From contig JAGXIS010000139.1 in NCBI GenBank assembly GCA_024635465.1, positions 1 to 6,596 of the forward strand: a stretch of DNA of 6,596 nucleotides. Reading direction: 5' to 3'. Positions 6,345 through 6,596 of the stretch are shown here, one piece after another. How positions within the stretch are numbered: the first letter of the stretch is position 1; the number at the start of each line of letters is the position of its first letter. A program made the translations under genes and the position numbers. The DNA is from Bacteroidota bacterium. Its GTDB lineage: Bacteria > Bacteroidota > Rhodothermia > Balneolales > Balneolaceae. The notes below the pieces were generated by a model. The model had not been told where the DNA came from and searched no databases. It saw nothing but the letters and a program-made list of their open reading frames with translations.

Positions 6345-6355
6345 ACGAACTTCGT
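6345..6355. promoter_or_regulatory. Operator-like palindrome between the GH130-like gene and tRNA-Leu
   Basis: ACGAA-C-TTCGT is a perfect inverted repeat 32 bases upstream of the start of the GH130-like gene, inside its presumed promoter region. It could bind a regulator of that gene. The arms are only 5 bp long, so chance is a real alternative. Confidence 0.18.
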
Positions 6356-6377
6356 TTCGATTAAAGTATAACGTTCT

Positions 6378-6383
6378 TATATT
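6378..6383 (+). promoter_or_regulatory. Possible -10-like element for tRNA-Leu
   Basis: TATATT lies 22 bases before the mature tRNA 5' end and would place transcription start near 6390. No convincing upstream element is visible at the expected distance (TTTCGA at 6355-6360 is a weak match), so this is tentative. Confidence 0.22.
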
Positions 6384-6404
6384 AAATGCTTACCAAAAAA
6401 TTAT

Positions 6405-6488
6405 GCCTGGGTGGCGGAATTGGTAGACGCGCCGGACTCAAAATCCGGTGTTAGCGATAACGTAAGGGTTCGAGTCCCTTCCCAGGTA
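6405..6488 (+). tRNA. tRNA-Leu (anticodon CAA, reads UUG)
   Basis: A complete class II tRNA cloverleaf can be folded. The acceptor stem GCCTGGG (6405-6411) pairs with CCCAGGT (6481-6487), with a G-U first pair, followed by discriminator A at 6488. The D-arm contains AATTGGTAGA. The anticodon stem CCGGA/TCCGG holds the loop CTCAAAA, whose middle bases CAA are the anticodon. A long variable arm (TTAGCGATAA region) is characteristic of leucine tRNAs. The T-arm AAGGG-TTCGAGT-CCCTT follows. No CCA is encoded, so the 3' end must be added by the CCA-adding enzyme. Confidence 0.97.
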
Positions 6489-6540
6489 CAAAATCAAGGG
6501 TTGAAGCTGTTGCGTAGCGAAAGTCTCGAGAATTCGGGAA

Positions 6541-6567
6541 TTCAGGGTTCAGGGTTCAGGGTTCAGG
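6541..6567. repeat. Heptamer tandem repeat (TTCAGGG), nearly four units
   Basis: TTCAGGG is repeated three times perfectly plus a fourth unit lacking its last G. A decayed forerunner, GAATTCGGGAATTC, sits just upstream at 6530-6543. The array is non-coding and lies about 50 bases after tRNA-Leu. Such short heptamer arrays arise by slippage and may vary in copy number between strains. Confidence 0.85.
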
Positions 6568-6596
6568 CAGTAAAATAGTCAACTGCACATCTATAC

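Noticed and set aside
6541..6567. CRISPR array
   Set aside because: The repeat units are 7 bases with no spacers, and no cas genes are present.
6567..6586. Hairpin GCAGT/ACTGC as a terminator for tRNA-Leu
   Set aside because: The 5-bp stem with a 10-base loop has no T-run after it, so it is too weak to call.

Overview
The window (about 40% GC) looks like chromosomal DNA from the Bacteroidota/Balneolota/Rhodothermota side of bacteria. This is an inference from three things: the type II glutamine synthetase of 337 codons, a TTG-N17-TAACTTTG promoter of the kind used by the Bacteroidota primary sigma factor, and the near absence of Shine-Dalgarno sequences. I lean towards a Balneola-like organism, but the sequence alone does not prove it.

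Left part, all on the minus strand: the first 100 codons of a type I-like glutamine synthetase family gene (1-302), a short spacer with a strong intrinsic terminator (448-481), then a full-length type II glutamine synthetase gene, glnII (506-1519). glnII is interrupted by one in-frame TGA at 950-952, at a place where the family normally has glycine. Everything else in it is intact.

Middle: a 379-base non-coding stretch (1520-1898) separates leftward from rightward genes. It holds a promoter and long leader for glnII, a 70-base block that is 93% A+T (1701-1770), a palindrome, four copies of ACCGTA, and two perfect consensus DnaA boxes (TTATCCACA) in tandem exactly 10 bp apart, just before menA. 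This is the most intriguing part of the window: it has the ingredients of a replication origin or of a DnaA-controlled promoter.

Right part, plus strand: a tight menA-menC-menE cluster (1899-5346). MenC makes o-succinylbenzoate, MenE activates it to its CoA ester, and MenA later attaches the polyprenyl tail to dihydroxynaphthoate, giving demethylmenaquinone. The other menaquinone genes are not in the window. menC and menE lie in the same frame with only the menC TGA stop between them. Convergent to menE is a putative GH130-type glycoside hydrolase/phosphorylase lipoprotein (5360-6313, minus). Next comes a tRNA-Leu(CAA) gene (6405-6488, plus), followed by a heptamer tandem repeat (TTCAGGG) at 6541-6567.

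There are no insertion sequences, phage genes, CRISPR arrays or defence genes. The gene content is ordinary housekeeping; the unusual signals are the candidate DnaA/origin region and the nonsense codon in glnII.
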